Part shown: positions 56,316 through 64,000 of the stretch, piece after piece | Layout: each line of letters begins with the position of its first letter | How positions within the stretch are numbered: position 1 is the first letter of the stretch | Assembly: GCA_034659015.1 (NCBI GenBank) | Contig: JAYEGL010000017.1 | Location: forward strand, 310,001 to 374,000 | Direction: 5' to 3' | From: Maricaulis sp034659015 | GTDB taxonomy: Bacteria; Pseudomonadota; Alphaproteobacteria; Caulobacterales; Maricaulaceae | Length of the DNA stretch: 64,000 nt | Translations under genes and position numbers: made by a program | The notes under the pieces: generated by a model | Told to the model about the DNA's origin: nothing | Databases searched by the model: none | The model's input: the letters and a program-made list of their open reading frames with translations, nothing else

Positions 56316-56739
56316 ATCGACAGCGACGGTAACACTCATCCGCATATCTGTTCGGCCGGTCCGTCCACGGGCCTCGGTCAGACAGGGACACGCCTCGAGC
56401 GTTCGGTATACACCTGTGCCGTGACGCCGGCTGTCAGGTCCCGCTGGCCTCCGCGTCCGCGCGGCGGACGCTGCGTCTCGCATCGCGGCGGTCCGGAAGT
56501 CGACAAGTACGGATCCGGCTCTGAAACACCACGCTTCGACCGGGTTCCGCCGACACGCTCGCCGGGCGCACCCGGGCGGCGTTCAGCGTCCTGTCGACAG
56601 CTACAATAATACCGGATGTCTTTGCGCGAATGCCCTGCGCGCCGTCACCCGTGCCGGGAATTAGCGTGACGGTGCGCGTCCGGTCGCGCCGGCCCTGCGT
56701 ACCGCGCAAGGCCCGCTCTGTCAGGTATGACCCAACCCC
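56316..56739. other. Non-coding spacer, no supported gene
   Basis: Between the TPR-sulfotransferase stop and the terminator at 56740 only short Arg/Pro-rich frames without ribosome sites are seen. The composition is mixed, with direct and inverted GC-rich runs such as cgtccgcgcggcggacg near 56454. Nothing identifiable. Confidence 0.5.
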
Positions 56740-56772
56740 AAAAAAAGAAAGGCGGCCCGAGGGCCGCCTTTC
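56740..56772 (-). terminator. Strong terminator after the lysine-free secreted protein gene
   Basis: On the minus strand AAAGGCGGCCC, loop TCG, GGGCCGCCTTT is followed by CTTTTTTT. The long T-tract and GC stem are those of a highly expressed gene. Confidence 0.92.
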
Positions 56773-56794
56773 CCATAAGTCGTGTGTGAGCAGC

Positions 56795-58291
56795 TTAGTT
56801 GCTGCCGCCACCCACGTTGTCCTGCGGCGGAATGATGCCGACACGGGTATTCGTCGTATCATCATTGTCGTTACCCATGTCGAACAGGGTACCGTTGGCA
56901 CCGACCATGAAGCGGCGAACCACAAGACCCGCACCAGCGGAGTTGTCGAGCGTAGCGTCATGGAACGAGAACTGCAGGTCGGCACGGCCGAAGGCGCCGA
57001 TCTGGTTCGTCAGCATGGCGTTGTTCAGGATGACTTCGCCATTCGTCGGGGTCGGCAGGGTCAGCGGATACTCGCCGTCCATGCCAGTCGAGGAATTGTT
57101 GACGATGACCGAGGCCGTCGGGGACGTGGCGCCCAGACCCGTGATCCGGAACACGTTGCCCGTGGAGAGCGACGCGTCACCCACCCACTCGAAGAAGCCG
57201 GTCGTCGGACCTTCGCGGCGGATGATGCCCATGTCGAAGGACGGGATCGTGTAGTCAGACAGGCCGGAAGCCGTCGTGAACTGGACGTCGCCCGAGCAGC
57301 TCACCGACTGCGGCTGGATGGCCGTGCCACCGGTCGACGCCAGGGTCAGCGTGTTGGCCGCACCGTCGAATTCGGCGATCGGAACGTTGAACGGGACCGG
57401 GTTGCTCGAGGCAGCCGTCGCACCGTTCGTGGCACCGCCCAGAGCGTGGCCCGTGCCGTTGAGGCCGGACACGTCGGCGAAGGTGCAGAACAGGTCGGCG
57501 TCGAACACGTCGCCGTCGGCAACCGGGGTGCGGTTGGCCAGCAGGACACCGGTGGTGTCGATGGCGTAGGCGCCCAGCGTGTTGTCGGCAAACGTCGTGT
57601 ACGTAAGGGCGGAGGCCGCAGTGGCAACGCCGGCCGTCGACGCGAAGGACACGGCCGAAGCCTGCGTGATCAGCGGATCGCCAGCGGTGTTGGAACCGAA
57701 GGTGCGGTTACCCGCATCGGAGGACCAGGCACCGGACGCGATGGCCGAACCGTTGGACGCACGCGTGATCGACACGGACACGTCAACATCGCCGCCGGAC
57801 AGGATGAGCGGCAGGGCGAAGTTGATCTGCTCGGCAGTGTCGTCGATCGATCCCGGCGCGCCGTCGATGGCGGAGCACTCGGCGATGTCGGCGATACGGA
57901 AGGTCACGGTCGAGTCGCCGGCCGCGCCGTTGGAGTCAACCGTCATGTCGGCGGAGTTACAGGTCACCGAACCCGTCGAGGCGACGACGTCGCCGTCGAC
58001 CAGCGAGCGGTCGAGAACGGCATTGGTCACGTCGACCTGGATCAGGACTTCAACGTTCGGAGCCGTCGGGAAAGCACCGGCGGTCGTCGGGAAGACGGAG
58101 AACTCGAGCGGCACGGTAATGCCCGCGATGTCGCCGATTTCGGTGGCGAACCAGTTGTCGCCCGCGACCGGCGTACCGGACGTGTTGGCAACAGCCACGT
58201 GATCGCCCTGCTGCAGGACGACCTGAGCGTTGGCCGCACCTGCGAGCAGCGCCGCAGCGGCCGCACCAGTGAGAAGCTTGGTCATTTTCAT
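56795..58291 (-). CDS. Secreted, lysine-free protein, candidate surface-layer or secreted structural protein
   Basis: A 498-residue protein with a clear signal peptide (MKMTKLLTGAAAAALLAGAA then NA|Q, cleavage after about residue 22). The mature ~476 residues contain no Lys at all, about a dozen Arg, four Cys (VTCNS, AECSA, LFCTF, VSCSG) and are very rich in Ala, Gly, Ser, Thr, Asp and Val, as in S-layer proteins. Many short beta-like segments alternate with NG/DG turns. The codon choice is strongly biased, the 5' leader is long with a good promoter and the terminator is strong, all signs of high expression. Function is not recognised; the neighbouring type II secretion system might export it, which is inference. 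Confidence 0.85.
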   Translation of the reverse strand: MKMTKLLTGAAAAALLAGAANAQVVLQQGDHVAVANTSGTPVAGDNWFATEIGDIAGITVPLEFSVFPTTAGAFPTAPNVEVLIQVDVTNAVLDRSLVDGDVVASTGSVTCNSADMTVDSNGAAGDSTVTFRIADIAECSAIDGAPGSIDDTAEQINFALPLILSGGDVDVSVSITRASNGSAIASGAWSSDAGNRTFGSNTAGDPLITQASAVSFASTAGVATAASALTYTTFADNTLGAYAIDTTGVLLANRTPVADGDVFDADLFCTFADVSGLNGTGHALGGATNGATAASSNPVPFNVPIAEFDGAANTLTLASTGGTAIQPQSVSCSGDVQFTTASGLSDYTIPSFDMGIIRREGPTTGFFEWVGDASLSTGNVFRITGLGATSPTASVIVNNSSTGMDGEYPLTLPTPTNGEVILNNAMLTNQIGAFGRADLQFSFHDATLDNSAGAGLVVRRFMVGANGTLFDMGNDNDDTTNTRVGIIPPQDNVGGGSN

Positions 58292-58431
58292 TTCTGGGTT
58301 CCCCCATCTACAATTTCTAGCCATGGCTGTTCAGCGCCTATGGCTGCAAGGAAAACAGACACGCCCGAATTACGCCCGGGTCACGCCTGTCGAGACGCCC
58401 CCTCAGTTCATAAGAGCGCCGAACAGGGTGG

Positions 58432-58460
58432 AGTTAAGTCAGCAGGGAAGCGAAGGTCAA
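58432..58460 (-). promoter_or_regulatory. Candidate promoter of the lysine-free secreted protein gene
   Basis: On the minus strand TTGACC (58460-58455) and TTAACT (58437-58432) are 17 bases apart, close to the housekeeping consensus. It would give a leader of about 135 bases before the ATG at 58291. The rest of the 0.5 kb gap up to rfbC (58809) has no supported gene. Confidence 0.45.
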
Positions 58461-58808
58461 GCACAAAGTTGGGTTCGAACTGGTCAAGAGAGCCTTAATC
58501 GGGGCAATTGGCGAACGGGTTGTCACATAAGCGCAACGCTCTTTCTCAAAAGAGAAATTCCGGGAGGGCGCATCGTATACAGCCGTCGCCTCGCGGTCGA
58601 ATGGGGCCGGACTGTGGCAGAGATCCGGCCGCGGGGCCCGAAGAGGGTCCGGGGACGTCTCGCGGCGCCGATAGCGCCGCCCGGCCGGACCTCCGGTTGC
58701 ACCGCCGATCGGGATACGCCTGAAAGGGGCGCGCGGGGGCGGCAGGATGACAGCGCCGGGGCGATGTCGTAATGGGGGCGCTGCCGTCCGCCCGATCCGG
58801 ATTCCGAC

Positions 58809-59387
58809 ATGTCACAGACCGACGATTTCCTCACCCCCCTGCCCCTGGCCGGTGCCTTCACGCTCAAACCGCGCCGCATCGGCGACGATCGCGGCTGGTT
58901 CTGCGAGCACTGGAATGCGCGGCGGCTGAAGGCGGCGAGCGGGCTGGATATCGCCTTCGTGCAGGACAATCTCTCCTTTTCCGCGGCGGCGGGCACGCTG
59001 CGCGGGCTGCACTACCAGGCGCCGCCGCGGGCGCAGGGCAAGCTGGTCTCGACGATCACCGGTACGGTGACCGATGTGATCGTGGACGCGCGCGAGGGCT
59101 CGCCCACTTTCGGCCAGCATGCCGCGGTGGAACTGTCCGGCGAGAACGGGGTGCAGCTGTGGGTGCCGCCGGGCTTCCTGCACGGTTTCGTCACCCGCAC
59201 CGACAATGTGCGCATGCTCTACAAGGTGACGGACTATTACTCGGCCGAACATGACGGCTCGATCGCCTGGGACGATCCGGACCTGGGGATCGACTGGGGC
59301 GTGCGCGATCCGGTGCTGTCTGATAAGGACGCGAAGGCGCCGCGGCTGGCCGAGCGCGGCGCGATCTTTCCGGAAGGGTGGGAATAG
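58809..59387 (+). CDS. rfbC: dTDP-4-dehydrorhamnose 3,5-epimerase
   Basis: A 192-residue cupin epimerase of dTDP-rhamnose synthesis. Visible are LKPRRIGDDRGWFCEHWNARRL, FVQDNLSFSAAAGTLRGLHYQAPPRAQGKLV (with the catalytic His in RGLHYQ) and QLWVPPGFLHGFVTRTDNV, YKVTDYYSAEHDGSIAWDDP with the catalytic Tyr region. Length is normal. It leads a plus-strand rfbC-rfbB-rfbD set; rfbB starts 5 bases after its stop. Confidence 0.95.
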   Translation: MSQTDDFLTPLPLAGAFTLKPRRIGDDRGWFCEHWNARRLKAASGLDIAFVQDNLSFSAAAGTLRGLHYQAPPRAQGKLVSTITGTVTDVIVDAREGSPTFGQHAAVELSGENGVQLWVPPGFLHGFVTRTDNVRMLYKVTDYYSAEHDGSIAWDDPDLGIDWGVRDPVLSDKDAKAPRLAERGAIFPEGWE

Positions 59388-59391
59388 GATT

Positions 59392-60444
59392 ATGAGCAAA
59401 CGCGTACTGGTCACCGGGGGATCCGGCTTCATCGGATCCGCGCTCTGCCTGCGCCTGGTGGCGGACGGCTGGACCGTGTTCAATCTGGACGCGCTGACCT
59501 ATGCCGCCGCGCCGGCCTCGCTGGCCGCGCTGGACGGGGATGACCGCTACACGCTGATCCACGCCGATATCCGCGATGGCGAGGCCGTGAAGGCGGCCTT
59601 CGAAACGGCGCGGCCGGATGCGGTGATGCACCTGGCGGCGGAGAGCCATGTCGACCGCTCGATCACCGGGGCGGGCATTTTCGTGGATACCAATGTCACC
59701 GGCACCTTCACCCTGCTGGAAGCCGCGCGCGCCTGGCGCGACGGTCTGGCGGGCGACGCCGCCGACGCCTTCCGCTTCCTGCATGTGTCCACCGACGAGG
59801 TGTTCGGCTCGCTCGGCGCGGAGGGGCTCTTCCACGAAGAGACCGCCTACGACCCCTCCTCGCCCTATTCCGCCTCCAAGGCCGCGTCGGACCATCTCGC
59901 CCGCGCCTGGGGCCGCACCTACGGGCTGGGCGTGCTGGTCTCGAACTGTTCGAACAATTACGGGCCGCGGCAATTCCCGGAAAAGCTGATTCCGCTGATG
60001 GTCCTGAACGCGCTGGCGGGCAAGGACCTGCCGGTCTATGGCGACGGTTCCAATGTGCGTGACTGGCTCTTCGTGGAAGATCACGCCCGCGCCCTCATGG
60101 ACATTGTCGAGCGCGGCCGGCCCGGCGAAACCTATTGCATCGGCGGCAATGCGGAACGCACCAATCTCGATGTCGTGCAGGCAATCTGCGACATCCTCGA
60201 CGATCGCCGCCCCGGCGACGCGCCGCGCCGCGAGCGGATCCGCTTCGTCACCGACCGGCCCGGCCATGACGCGCGCTACGCCATCGATTCAGGCAAGCTG
60301 CAGCGCGAGCTGGGCTGGTCGCCCTCGCTGGATTTCGAGACCGGTCTGGCGGCCACGATCGACTGGTATCTGGCGAATGAGGACTGGTGGCGACCGATCC
60401 AGGAGGGCGTCTACCGCCAGGAACGTCTCGGCCTTCCGGCATGA
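59392..60444 (+). CDS. rfbB: dTDP-glucose 4,6-dehydratase
   Basis: A 350-residue short-chain dehydrogenase-type dehydratase. RVLVTGGSGFIGSALCLRLV is the NAD-binding motif, HLAAESHVDRSI and LHVSTDEVFGSLG (catalytic Ser/Thr-Asp-Glu region) follow, and YSASKAASDHLARAW holds the catalytic Tyr-x3-Lys. NCSNNYGPRQFPEKLIPLM is the substrate-binding signature. The ATG at 59392 has AGGA close upstream. Stop overlaps the rfbD start (ATGA). Confidence 0.96.
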   Translation: MSKRVLVTGGSGFIGSALCLRLVADGWTVFNLDALTYAAAPASLAALDGDDRYTLIHADIRDGEAVKAAFETARPDAVMHLAAESHVDRSITGAGIFVDTNVTGTFTLLEAARAWRDGLAGDAADAFRFLHVSTDEVFGSLGAEGLFHEETAYDPSSPYSASKAASDHLARAWGRTYGLGVLVSNCSNNYGPRQFPEKLIPLMVLNALAGKDLPVYGDGSNVRDWLFVEDHARALMDIVERGRPGETYCIGGNAERTNLDVVQAICDILDDRRPGDAPRRERIRFVTDRPGHDARYAIDSGKLQRELGWSPSLDFETGLAATIDWYLANEDWWRPIQEGVYRQERLGLPA

Positions 60445-61334
60445 GCGAAACGGGGACCACGGCGGACACGCGTCCGGTCCTGGTGATCGGGGAAAGCGGC
60501 CAGCTGGCGCGCGCGCTGGCCGGATCCGGCGGAGAAGATGTCGTCACCGCCGGCCGCGCACGCTTCGACGCGCTGACCGGCGATGCGGGGGCGCTGTTCG
60601 ACGAAATCTCTCCGCGCGCGGTGATCAACGCCTCGGCCTTCACCGACGTCAATGGCGCGGAGACGCAGCGCGACGCGGCCATGGCGCTCAATCGCGACGC
60701 GGTCGGCCGCATGGGCGCGGCGGCCGCGGAACGCGACCTCCCCTTCTTCCACATCTCCACCGACTATGTCTTCGACGGCAAGACCGGCGGGCCGATCGGC
60801 GAGACCGACACGACGCGGCCGCTCAATGTCTACGGCGAGAGCAAGCTGGCCGGCGAACGGGCGCTCGCCGAGGCGCATCCCGACGCGATGACGCTGCGCG
60901 TGGCCTGGCTGTTCGACCGCGAGGGCGGCTCCTTCCTGAAGGCGATTCTCGGACGGCTCGAGGCCGGCCAGCCGGTGAAGGTCGTGGCCGACCAGCACTC
61001 CGCGCCCACCTATGCCGCCGACCTCGCACAGGCCCTGCTGACCCTGTCGCGCGAACGGCCTTCGGCGGCGGAGGGAACGGCGGGGATTTTTCACTATTGC
61101 GGCGGCCCCTATGCCAGCTGGCTGGACTTTGCCCACGCTGCGGCCGCGCTGGCCGGCGACCATCTGCCCGCACCGGCCGACATCACCGCCATCGCGTCGA
61201 GCGACTGGCCCCAGCCCGCGGAACGTCCGCTGGACACCCGGCTCGACGCCTCGCGTCTTCACCGCGTCTGGAAGATCGGCCCCGGCGACTGGCAAGCCGG
61301 CCTGCGCGAGGTGATCGCGGCGCGCTACGGCTAA
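60441..61334 (+). CDS. rfbD: dTDP-4-dehydrorhamnose reductase
   Basis: A 297-residue extended short-chain reductase that makes dTDP-L-rhamnose. VLVIGESGQLARALAG is the nucleotide-binding loop (the usual GxxGQLG pattern), NASAFTDVNGAETQRDAA is diagnostic of RmlD, HISTDYVFDGKTGGPIGETD and PLNVYGESKLAGERALA carries the Tyr-x3-Lys. It ends the cluster. No rfbA is present here, so dTDP-glucose must be made by a gene elsewhere. Convergent with the mutase gene at 61387. Confidence 0.95.
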   Translation: MSETGTTADTRPVLVIGESGQLARALAGSGGEDVVTAGRARFDALTGDAGALFDEISPRAVINASAFTDVNGAETQRDAAMALNRDAVGRMGAAAAERDLPFFHISTDYVFDGKTGGPIGETDTTRPLNVYGESKLAGERALAEAHPDAMTLRVAWLFDREGGSFLKAILGRLEAGQPVKVVADQHSAPTYAADLAQALLTLSRERPSAAEGTAGIFHYCGGPYASWLDFAHAAAALAGDHLPAPADITAIASSDWPQPAERPLDTRLDASRLHRVWKIGPGDWQAGLREVIAARYG

Positions 61335-61346
61335 ACGGTCCTTTTT

Positions 61347-61367
61347 CCTTCCCCATCAAGGGGAAGG
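61347..61367. repeat. Short inverted repeat between convergent rfbD and mutase genes
   Basis: CCTTCCCC and GGGGAAGG flank a five-base loop. No T-tract follows in the direction of either gene, so it is a hairpin without clear terminator status, though preceded by ctttttcc on the plus strand. It may still help end both transcripts. Confidence 0.4.
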
Positions 61368-61386
61368 ATGGGGAAGGCGCGTCGAT

Positions 61387-62907
61387 CTAGAGCGTCTGGT
61401 CGAACGCGCCGACTTCCGGGAAACCGGCCAGCACGCCTTCGATCTCCGCAAAGATGGCCGCGACATCGTCCTTCGACTTCGGGCTCTCGATCACCACGAC
61501 CAGGTTGGGTGTGTTGGACGAGGCCCGCACCAGACCCCAGGCGCCGTCCTCCATCGTGAAGCGCACGCCATTGACCGTGTTGATATCGGCGATGGGGCGG
61601 CCGGCGACCGTCTTTCCCTCGGCCTTCATGTCCTCGAAGACCTTCACGATCCGGTCGACAACGTCATACTTCTTCTCGTCGTCGCAGGCCGGCGACATGG
61701 TCGGCGAGCCGTAGCTGACCGGCAGCGCCCGGCGCAGATCGGCCATCGACTTGTCCGGATTGCGGTCGAGCATCTGCAGCACCGCGCGGGCGGCGACGAG
61801 GCCGTCATCATAGCCGCGGCCGATGGGCGGCTGCAGGAAGAAATGTCCGGACTTCTCGAAACCGGCCAGCGCACCGAGCGCCTTGGAGCGGCGCTTGATG
61901 TAGGAATGGCCGGTCTTGAAATAATCGGTCTTGCAGCCGTGTTCGGCGAGGATCGGGTCGATGGAGAAGAGACCGGTCGATTTCACATCGACCACGAAGG
62001 TGGAACCGGGATGAAGCGGCGCCAGGTCGCGCGCCAGCATCAGGCCGATCTTGTCGGCGAAGATCTCCTCGCCCTCATTGTCGATCACCCCGCAGCGATC
62101 GCCATCCCCGTCGAAGCCCAGCCCCACATCGGCGCCATGCTCGAGCACCGCATCGCGCATGGCGTGCAGCATCTTCATGTCTTCCGGGTTGGGATTGTAG
62201 CGCGGGAAGGAGTGGTCGAGCTCGCAGTCCATCTCGATCACCTCGGCCCCCATGGCACGCAGGGCCTGCGGCGCGAACGCGCCGGCCGTACCATTGCCGC
62301 AGGCGGCGACGACCTTCAGCGGACGGCTGAGCGACACCCCGTCGGCGACATCGGCGAGATAGCGCTCGGCCACACCGGCCTGGCGCACATAACCGCCGCC
62401 ATCGCGGGTCTGCCCCTGCCCGTTCAGCACGATCTCGCGCAGCCGGCCCATCTCGTCCGGGCCGAAGGTCAGCGGGCGTTCCGCGCCCATCTTCACCCCG
62501 GTCCAGCCATTGGAGTTGTGGCTGGCCGTGACCATGGCCACACACGGGATGTCGAGATCGAACTGGGCGAAATAGGCCACGGGCGACAGGGCCAGGCCGA
62601 TATCGTGAACCTCGACGCCGGCTGCCATCAGCCCGACTTCCAGCGCCTGTTTCACGCCGAGGGAATAGCTGCGGAAATCATGACCGGTGACGATCTTGGG
62701 CGCGACGCCGAGCTCGTGGATCAGCGTGCCCAGGCCGAGACCCAGCGCCTGGACGCCGTAGAGGTTGAGATCCGGCGCCTGGTCGGATCCGGGATGTCCG
62801 AACCACCAGCGCGCATCGTATTCGCGAAAGCCGGTCGGCTTGATCAGCGCTTCATTCTCGAACGCCCAGGTATTGGCTTGCAGGGCGGCGTGCGGCTTGG
62901 CGGTCAT
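61387..62907 (-). CDS. Phosphomannomutase/phosphoglucomutase (AlgC-like)
   Basis: A 506-residue alpha-D-phosphohexomutase interconverting hexose 6- and 1-phosphates. Features in order: FREYDARWWFG, AMVTASHNSNGWTGVKMG with the phosphoserine loop, LGFDGDGDRCGVIDNEGEE (metal-binding DGDGDR), GFEKSGHFF substrate-specificity loop (GFEKSGH), and VRASSNTPNLVVVIE phosphate-binding loop. It would feed both the GDP-mannose pathway at the other end of the window and the glucose 1-phosphate-derived sugars beside it. The ATG at 62907 begins MTAKPHAALQAN. Confidence 0.94.
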   Translation of the reverse strand: MTAKPHAALQANTWAFENEALIKPTGFREYDARWWFGHPGSDQAPDLNLYGVQALGLGLGTLIHELGVAPKIVTGHDFRSYSLGVKQALEVGLMAAGVEVHDIGLALSPVAYFAQFDLDIPCVAMVTASHNSNGWTGVKMGAERPLTFGPDEMGRLREIVLNGQGQTRDGGGYVRQAGVAERYLADVADGVSLSRPLKVVAACGNGTAGAFAPQALRAMGAEVIEMDCELDHSFPRYNPNPEDMKMLHAMRDAVLEHGADVGLGFDGDGDRCGVIDNEGEEIFADKIGLMLARDLAPLHPGSTFVVDVKSTGLFSIDPILAEHGCKTDYFKTGHSYIKRRSKALGALAGFEKSGHFFLQPPIGRGYDDGLVAARAVLQMLDRNPDKSMADLRRALPVSYGSPTMSPACDDEKKYDVVDRIVKVFEDMKAEGKTVAGRPIADINTVNGVRFTMEDGAWGLVRASSNTPNLVVVIESPKSKDDVAAIFAEIEGVLAGFPEVGAFDQTL

Positions 62908-63001
62908 GAGTGTCCCCTCGGGCAGGTGTGCGCGCCTGTCCTAGCGCATGCCGCGGGGGGCGCAACCCCAAACGCGCGTGCCGTCCGCGACCCGCACAGA
63001 A

Positions 63002-64000
63002 TCAATGCCCGGGGCGCCCCACGCTGGTGTATTCGAAGCCGGCTCCGTGCGCCTGGTCATGCGTGTAGATGTTTCGAAGATCGACCAGGACCGGCGCCTT
63101 CATGGTGGATTTCAGCCGCGGCAGATCCAGCGCGCGGAACTCGTTCCACTCGGTGATGATCACCAGCGCGTCCGCGCCCTCGGCACAAAAGTAGGGCCCG
63201 GAAACGAACTCGACATTGTCGAGCAGTTTCTCCGCTTCCACCGTGCCGGCCGGATCGAAGGCGCGGATCCTGGCGCCGGCCGCCTGCAGTGCCGGAATGA
63301 TCTCCAGGCTGGGCGCTTCGCGCATGTCGTCCGTGTTCGGCTTGAAGGTGACGCCCAGCACGGCGATCGTCTTGCCCTTCACATCGCCGCCGCACGCCGC
63401 GATTACCTTGTCGGCCATGGCGCGCTTGCGCGCATCATTGACCTCGACCACGGTCTCGATCAGACGCAGCGGCGAACCGGAATCCTGGGCCGTGCGCGTC
63501 AGGGCCAGCGTGTCTTTCGGGAAGCAGGAACCGCCATAGCCCGGGCCGGCATGCAGGAACTTGCCGCCGATCCGGTTGTCCAGCCCGACGCCCTTGGCGA
63601 CTTCCTGGACATTGGCGCCGACATGCTCGCACAGGTCCGCGATCTCGTTGATGAAGGTGATCTTCATCGCCAGGAAGGCATTGGCGGCATACTTGATGAG
63701 TTCCGACGTGCGCCGCGAGGTGAAGACGATCGGCGTCTCGTTGAGGAAGAGCGGACGGTAGAGCTCGCGCATCACGGCGCGCGCCCGGTCCTCTTCCGCA
63801 CCGACCACCACGCGGTCCGGCCGCTTGAAGTCGTCGATCGCGGCACCTTCGCGCAGGAATTCCGGATTGGAGACGACGGAGAAATCGGCCCCGTCCCGGG
63901 TTTCCGAAATGATGCGCTCGACCTCGTCGCCCGTGCCCACCGGGACGGTGGATTTGGTGACCACAACCGTATAGCCGTCCATCACCTTCGCCACTTCCTC
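63002..64000 (-). CDS. UDP-glucose/GDP-mannose dehydrogenase family, C-terminal part (cut by window edge)
   Basis: About 332 codons are visible; the N-terminal NAD-binding domain lies beyond 64000. The central and C-terminal domains show KSTVPVGTGDEVERII, VSNPEFLREGAAIDDF, ELIKYAANAFLAMKITFINE, HAGPGYGGSCFPKDTLAL with the catalytic Cys of GGSCFPKD, and VLGVTFKPNTDDMREAPSLEI. Most like UDP-glucose 6-dehydrogenase, which makes UDP-glucuronate; GDP-mannose dehydrogenase is less likely. It is the next gene upstream of the mutase on the minus strand order, 94 bases apart. Confidence 0.93.
   Translation of the reverse strand, partial: EEVAKVMDGYTVVVTKSTVPVGTGDEVERIISETRDGADFSVVSNPEFLREGAAIDDFKRPDRVVVGAEEDRARAVMRELYRPLFLNETPIVFTSRRTSELIKYAANAFLAMKITFINEIADLCEHVGANVQEVAKGVGLDNRIGGKFLHAGPGYGGSCFPKDTLALTRTAQDSGSPLRLIETVVEVNDARKRAMADKVIAACGGDVKGKTIAVLGVTFKPNTDDMREAPSLEIIPALQAAGARIRAFDPAGTVEAEKLLDNVEFVSGPYFCAEGADALVIITEWNEFRALDLPRLKSTMKAPVLVDLRNIYTHDQAHGAGFEYTSVGRPGH

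Noticed and set aside
56421..56609. 62-codon plus-strand frame after the TPR-sulfotransferase
   Set aside because: Arg/Pro/Ser/Gly-rich translation, no ribosome site, no partner gene; typical random GC-rich frame.

Overview
The window is GC-rich (roughly two-thirds G+C by eye) and densely coded, and it reads as a chromosomal segment of a marine stalked-type alphaproteobacterium, most likely of the Maricaulales/Hyphomonadaceae group. The taxonomic hints are a methionine synthase split into two genes beside metF, a zapA/coiled-coil partner/5-FCL cluster with a probable 6S RNA, a CysD plus CysNC fusion, and a compact type II secretion system. No rRNA, tRNA, CRISPR array or insertion sequence was seen. 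The window opens inside pgi and closes inside a UDP-glucose/GDP-mannose dehydrogenase, so both edges are cut genes.

Layout. 0-5 kb: sugar-phosphate and GDP-mannose genes (pgi, an AGE-family epimerase, mannose-1-phosphate guanylyltransferase) with a YebC-family regulator and a YmdB-type phosphodiesterase. 5-12 kb: a surface-glycan block (GT2, NeuD-type acyltransferase, sulfotransferase, DegT aminotransferase, flippase-like membrane protein, large polytopic protein). 12-19.6 kb: the SAM cycle, metF-metH(N)-metH(C) diverging from metK-ahcY, with two near-identical palindromes between them that look like SahR-type operators. 19.6-23.3 kb: an AT-richer orphan gene, an unexplained plus-strand unit that looks like a structured RNA with tiny reading frames, then 5-FCL, probable 6S RNA, zapA and its coiled-coil partner. 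23.3-41.2 kb: glycosyltransferases, cysQ, cysNC-cysD, a second DegT aminotransferase, glmS, a 1249-residue sulfotransferase-like/coiled-coil/glycosyltransferase fusion, an ABC polysaccharide exporter and further transferases. 41.2-53.9 kb: a type II secretion system in two convergent halves (G-H-J-K-L-M-C-D-O-I on plus; E and F on minus), each half interrupted by a foreign-looking modifying-enzyme gene. 54-58.3 kb: a TPR-sulfotransferase and a secreted, lysine-free candidate surface protein. 58.8-64 kb: rfbC-B-D, a phosphomannomutase/phosphoglucomutase and the dehydrogenase.

How it fits together. The neighbourhood supplies activated sugars (GDP-mannose, dTDP-rhamnose, UDP-glucuronate-type and amino sugars), transferases, an ABC exporter, and both halves of sulfate-donor metabolism (CysD/CysNC make PAPS, CysQ removes PAP) along with four sulfotransferase-like proteins. 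The inference, not proof, is a locus for a sulfated surface glycan, placed next to a secretion system and a putative surface-layer protein. Functions are assigned from motifs read by eye; no database search was run.
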